A stretch of 8,060 bases of DNA, taken from a bacterium (lineage in GTDB: Bacteria; Desulfobacterota; GWC2-55-46). This document shows, piece after piece, positions 4,360-8,060 of the stretch. The notes below the pieces were generated by a model. The model had not been told where the DNA came from. It saw only the letters and a program-made list of their open reading frames with translations, and searched no databases. Each line of letters opens with the position of its first letter. Within the stretch, counting starts at the first letter, position 1. A program made the translations under genes and the position numbers. The stretch lies in NCBI GenBank assembly GCA_027310325.1, contig DAIDBB010000266.1, positions 1 to 8,060 on the forward strand. The letters are read 5' to 3'.

Positions 4360-7300
4360 ATGGAAAAAAGAGGCACAAGGAGGATATCGGTAAAAAGGGA
4401 GGCGATCTTCAACCGCAACGGGGCCTCGTCAAAATGTTTTCTCATCAGCGTTTCTGAAACCGGCCTTCAGCTCATAGTGCCGCAGTCCCAAGGACACGGC
4501 ACCAACGGTCTCCCCCAGCGCTTTACGCTCACTCTTCCGGTTTCGCCGGATAAGACCATCGACATATCATGCAGGCAGGTATGGTCCGACGGCGACATCA
4601 TTGGAGCAGAGATCGAGGAGCCCACTGCAGATTATAAAGCTTTCTACAGGCAGTCATACTTTAATCTCAAAAAAGAGATATCACACGACTCCATAGCCGT
4701 AATAGGCATGGGTTGTTATTACCCAGGCGCGCCGACGCTTAGGGCCTTCTGGGAAAACATCCTTGCGCGCAGGCGCGAGTTCCGCAGGCTCCCCGACCAG
4801 CGTCTTCCGCTCTCCGACTACTACGACGCTGACCCCGCCGTCCCCGACAAGACATACGCGGACCGCGCCGCGGTCATAGACGGATTTGCATTCGATTGGG
4901 TGAAAAGAGGCATACCGAAAACGGTCGTTGATTCTTCGGACATCGTCCACTGGCTCGCTCTCGAGGTAGCCGTCCGCGCCCTCGAGGACGCCGGATACAG
5001 CCGCCAGAAAACGCCGTGCGACCGCACAGGCGTCATACTCGGCAACACCCTTACCGGTGAGTACAGCCGCTCACAGAACATGCGCCTGCGCTGGCCTTAC
5101 GTTAGCAAGATCGTAAAAGCCGCCGCCGCCAGGAAAGGGCTGCCGCCGGAGTTCACTAAAGACTTTCTTCTGACAATGGAGGAGCTTTACAAATCCGCCT
5201 TCGCCCCTGTTACCGAGGACACCCTTGCGGGCAACCTCTCGAACACGATAGCCGGAAGGATCTGTAACTTCCTCGACCTGCACGGCGGCGGTTACACCGT
5301 CGACGGCGCCTGTTCGTCATCTCTCATAGCCGTGGCCACAGCCGCCACGGCCCTTTCGAACGGGACGCTCGACCTTGCGGTTGCGGGTGGAGTGGATATA
5401 AGCCTCGATACCTTCGAGCTCGTGGGGTTCGCAAAGACAAGAGCGTTAACCCGGGAGGACATGAGGGTCTACGACAGGAAGGCGAGCGGCTTTATCCCCG
5501 GCGAAGGCGCCGGATTCATCGTATTGAAGAGGCTCCAGGACGCCCGCGCTCACGGAAATTACGTCTACGCCGTTCTTCGCGGGTGGGGCATATCTTCGGA
5601 CGGCAGGGGCGGGATAACCGCCCCCAAGGCCGAGGCCCAGGCGCTCGCCATAAAACGCGCGTACGGCAAGGCCGGCTACGACCTAAGGAGTGTTGACTTT
5701 ATCGAGGGGCACGGCACAGGCACAGCCGCGGGCGACAGGGCCGAGGTAGAAGGGATCGCCATGGCCATGGGCCCTGGAGAACCGTCAGGACTTCGCTCTT
5801 GCGGGCTTACGTCCCTTAAATCACTTATCGGCCACACAAAGGCAGCTTCGGGCATAGGCGGCTTTATCAAGGCGGTGCTTGCCGTCAACAGGCGTGTCAT
5901 TCCGCCCACCGCCGGATGCACGGAGCCGAATGACGTCTTCCAGGACAGGGCGAAGACCCTTTTCCCGGTGCTCCACGGCGAGGTCCACGACGTCGGCAGG
6001 ACTATGCGGGCCGGGGTCTCGGGCATGGGGTTCGGAGGCATAAACTGCCACGTCACCATAGAATCCGACGGACCTCCAGCAAGCACAGTCGACACAATCG
6101 TAGGCGAACGCGAGCTGCTTGCATCCTGGCAGGAGAGCGAGATATTCGCGCTCTCCGCGGGAGACCTGGATGATATGGCGGATAAAATAAATGGGCTCAA
6201 AAAGCTCGCCGCGGGCATAAGCTCGGGTGAGATGACCGACCTTTCGAGTCATCTCACTCAGGACGTAAACCTGAACAGCCGCCTGCGCGCAGCGGTAATA
6301 GCAGACTCGCCGGATAAACTCATCGAGTGCCTTGACCGCGCGCTCGCCATGCTCGGGGACAGTAAAATATCTGAGGGGACAGTAATCGCCAGCCCCCAGC
6401 AGGACGTTTGGATCGGCAGCAACCTTCGGACTCCGCGAACAGGCTTTCTTTTCCCGGGGCAGGGGTCCCAACAGCTCGGCATGGGAAAGACCGTCATCGA
6501 ACGATACGAGTGGGCCGGTGAACTCGCGGCCAGGATAGATCCTTACCTGGCGGAACACGGATATAAAAAGATAATCGGGACCATGTATCCGCCCACGGAC
6601 AGGGCCGTAGACGGGGAGCAGATAAAGGCGTGGAAAAAGGCGCTTTCCGAATCAGATACTGCGCAGCCGTCCATATGCCTCGCCTCCATCCTCTGGATGC
6701 GCAGGCTCGAGCGCCTGGGCATCGTTCCGCACGCCGCGGGCGGGCACAGCCTCGGCGAACTTACGGCTTTCCATGCCGCTGGCGCGTTCCCGGACACTGC
6801 GCTAATGCTTTTCGCGGCATTTCGCGGGAAGATTACCGCCGCCAAAGTCAACGAGGCTGGCACTATGGCAAGCCTCGCATGCGACCGCAAAAAAGCTCAG
6901 GAGATACTCGATAAGACCGGCGGCTATGCCGTCTTGGCAAACGTGAACTCCCCTGTCCAGACGGTCATATCCGGCGAAAAAAAGGCGGTAGAAGACGCCA
7001 TTAATCTCGCCGCCGCCAGAGGCATAGGCGCAAAGCGCCTTCCGGTCGCGAATGCCTTCCACTCGCGCTTCATGGACGGGGCCTCCTCCGTTCTTGCCAA
7101 GGATGCGCCGATAACGGAGACACTCCCTGCCTCCAGAGTGCGCCTCTTTACCTCCATCGACGGAAGCCCTGTGCCACGGGGAGCGGACCTTAAGAAGCAC
7201 TTCTCCCGCCAACTCACGCATTCGGTCGACTTCATATCCCTTGTAAACAACATGGCCGGGGAATGCGACATGCTGGTCGAGGTCGGCCCCGGCCGGGTGC

Positions 7301-8060
7301 TTTCCGATCTCGCCCTGTCAATAACCGGCGGCTCGAAGATACATTGCCTGCCGGTCGAGGCTAAAGCTGGCGACGATAGGCCGCTCAACACCGTAATAGC
7401 CTGTTACTACGTGAACGGCGGGGCTGTCAAATGGCCCGCCCTTTTTCAGAACCGTCTCGTAAGGCCCTTCGTGCCTGCCTTCAAGCGCGTCTTTATAGAA
7501 AACCCATGTGAACGCCCGTCGTTCCGCGTCGAGGAGGCGGCGTTAAGGCCGGAGGCGGATACATCCAGGTCGACGGAAGCGGCTCCACGGAAAGATGAAA
7601 TAACGCCGCCCGGCTACGGGGCCGAGAGCGGTCCCGCTGGAACGCCGCAGAAGCTCCTTGCCCTCGTTTCCGAAATGACCGGCTTTCCCATAGACTCGAT
7701 ATCTCTTGACCATCGTCTGCTTGATGATCTTAACCTCGACTCCATAAAAGCCGGTCAGCTCGTCGCAAAGGCGATGAAACTTTACCATGCCGAGGGAAAG
7801 ATCGACCCGATGGCCTCGGCGAACAGCTCTCTTAAAGATATCTACGATCTCATCAAGTCGGAGCAGCGGCAAGAAGGACCGTTGGGCCAACCCGGAAGGC
7901 CGGTCACGAATGCCCCGGCACAGGATTCCTGGGTGCGCGAATTTACGATAAAGTACCTGTCGCTCCCGCTTCTCCCGCCTGCCGTCGGCGAGGAACGGCA
8001 GAAAAACATGCTCATAGTAACTGACGGGCCAGGCGGCCACGATGGTCTATCCGCCATCAC
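4360..8060 (+). CDS. PilZ-like/type I polyketide synthase fusion (PilZ-KS-AT-ACP-KR...), open at right edge
   Basis: One uninterrupted frame of 1233 codons continues past the window. Residues ~1-102 look like a PilZ domain: R4-x-x-x-R8, S30-V-S-E-T-G35 (a D/NxSxxG-like turn), GLQLIVP, then CRQVWSDGDIIGAEIEE. The KS follows at once (~110-567), with C318 in DGACSSS, H451 in EGHGTGT and H492 in GHTKAASG, so the catalytic triad is intact. KS segments such as GNTLTGEYSR, MRLRWPYV and LSNTIAGRICN recall enediyne-type iterative PKSE enzymes (CalE8/SgcE family). The AT (~693-1000) has FPGQGSQ, GHSLGE with S797 and NAFHS with H901, the form linked to malonyl-CoA. A Pro/Glu-rich linker leads to an ACP (~1094-1165) whose phosphopantetheine serine is S1128 in LNLDSIKAG. 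Residues from ~1214 (MLIVTDGPGG) look like the start of a KR. The protein is probably cytoplasmic and needs a phosphopantetheinyl transferase. The product is unknown; PKSE homology is from recalled motifs, so PUFA-like or other iterative PKS families remain possible. Confidence 0.92.
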   Translation, partial: MEKRGTRRISVKREAIFNRNGASSKCFLISVSETGLQLIVPQSQGHGTNGLPQRFTLTLPVSPDKTIDISCRQVWSDGDIIGAEIEEPTADYKAFYRQSYFNLKKEISHDSIAVIGMGCYYPGAPTLRAFWENILARRREFRRLPDQRLPLSDYYDADPAVPDKTYADRAAVIDGFAFDWVKRGIPKTVVDSSDIVHWLALEVAVRALEDAGYSRQKTPCDRTGVILGNTLTGEYSRSQNMRLRWPYVSKIVKAAAARKGLPPEFTKDFLLTMEELYKSAFAPVTEDTLAGNLSNTIAGRICNFLDLHGGGYTVDGACSSSLIAVATAATALSNGTLDLAVAGGVDISLDTFELVGFAKTRALTREDMRVYDRKASGFIPGEGAGFIVLKRLQDARAHGNYVYAVLRGWGISSDGRGGITAPKAEAQALAIKRAYGKAGYDLRSVDFIEGHGTGTAAGDRAEVEGIAMAMGPGEPSGLRSCGLTSLKSLIGHTKAASGIGGFIKAVLAVNRRVIPPTAGCTEPNDVFQDRAKTLFPVLHGEVHDVGRTMRAGVSGMGFGGINCHVTIESDGPPASTVDTIVGERELLASWQESEIFALSAGDLDDMADKINGLKKLAAGISSGEMTDLSSHLTQDVNLNSRLRAAVIADSPDKLIECLDRALAMLGDSKISEGTVIASPQQDVWIGSNLRTPRTGFLFPGQGSQQLGMGKTVIERYEWAGELAARIDPYLAEHGYKKIIGTMYPPTDRAVDGEQIKAWKKALSESDTAQPSICLASILWMRRLERLGIVPHAAGGHSLGELTAFHAAGAFPDTALMLFAAFRGKITAAKVNEAGTMASLACDRKKAQEILDKTGGYAVLANVNSPVQTVISGEKKAVEDAINLAAARGIGAKRLPVANAFHSRFMDGASSVLAKDAPITETLPASRVRLFTSIDGSPVPRGADLKKHFSRQLTHSVDFISLVNNMAGECDMLVEVGPGRVLSDLALSITGGSKIHCLPVEAKAGDDRPLNTVIACYYVNGGAVKWPALFQNRLVRPFVPAFKRVFIENPCERPSFRVEEAALRPEADTSRSTEAAPRKDEITPPGYGAESGPAGTPQKLLALVSEMTGFPIDSISLDHRLLDDLNLDSIKAGQLVAKAMKLYHAEGKIDPMASANSSLKDIYDLIKSEQRQEGPLGQPGRPVTNAPAQDSWVREFTIKYLSLPLLPPAVGEERQKNMLIVTDGPGGHDGLSAI

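Noticed and set aside
4163..4378. Minus-strand 71-codon frame across the PKS promoter
   Set aside because: It overlaps the PKS start and promoter, with no motif; the PKS frame explains the region better.
4360..4700. PilZ part as a separate gene ahead of the PKS
   Set aside because: No stop separates it from the KS, and no start codon with a ribosome site lies between them; only ~8 residues link the two.
5821..6558. Minus-strand 245-codon frame
   Set aside because: It is antisense to the KS-AT part of the PKS; long reverse frames are common opposite GC-rich coding sequence.
6802..7391. Minus-strand frames of 139 and 155 codons
   Set aside because: They are antisense to the AT domain and have no recognisable motifs.
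1..8060. CRISPR array
   Set aside because: No regularly spaced repeats of CRISPR length are present; the only tandem repeat is the two-copy 13-mer at 4160-4188.

Overview
The window looks like chromosomal DNA from a Gram-negative-type, probably anaerobic or uncultured bacterium. The sequence shows a rotary V/A-type ATPase operon, a CCA-encoded bacterial tRNA-Gly, a membrane GGDEF-EAL protein and a large type I polyketide synthase (PKS). Coding regions are GC-rich and gene-poor gaps are much more AT-rich. Desulfobacterota or Nitrospirota relatives are plausible, but this is a guess from gene content, not a phylogenetic result.

Layout. Positions 1-813 (minus) hold the front of a V/A-type ATPase operon: a small coiled-coil stalk subunit (G/H family), then the start of subunit I, which runs off the left edge. 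Positions 814-1550 have no convincing gene. Positions 1551-1624 (minus) encode tRNA-Gly(CCC), with a good sigma70-type promoter upstream and a two-way terminator hairpin downstream. Positions 1680-2268 are a gap containing a cluster of hairpins, including a perfect 19-bp stem. Positions 2269-3933 (minus) encode a membrane-anchored GGDEF-EAL protein with both catalytic motif sets intact. Positions 3934-4359 are a divergent intergenic region with a perfect 12-bp palindrome at the GGDEF-EAL start, a 13-bp direct repeat and a TTGACA-type promoter facing right. Positions 4360-8060 (plus) are one uninterrupted frame, open at the right edge, for a large type I PKS.

The main discovery is in the PKS. 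Its first ~100 residues are not ketosynthase (KS); they read as a PilZ-like (cyclic-di-GMP receptor) domain. It is joined in frame to KS-AT-ACP and the probable beginning of a KR. The KS resembles the iterative enediyne-type PKS (PKSE) family. A divergently transcribed gene next door encodes a protein predicted to make and/or degrade c-di-GMP. Taken together this suggests a polyketide pathway whose synthase is itself a c-di-GMP receptor, with a local enzyme setting the signal. The domain order and motifs are seen in the sequence. The functional coupling, the ligand and the product are inferences.
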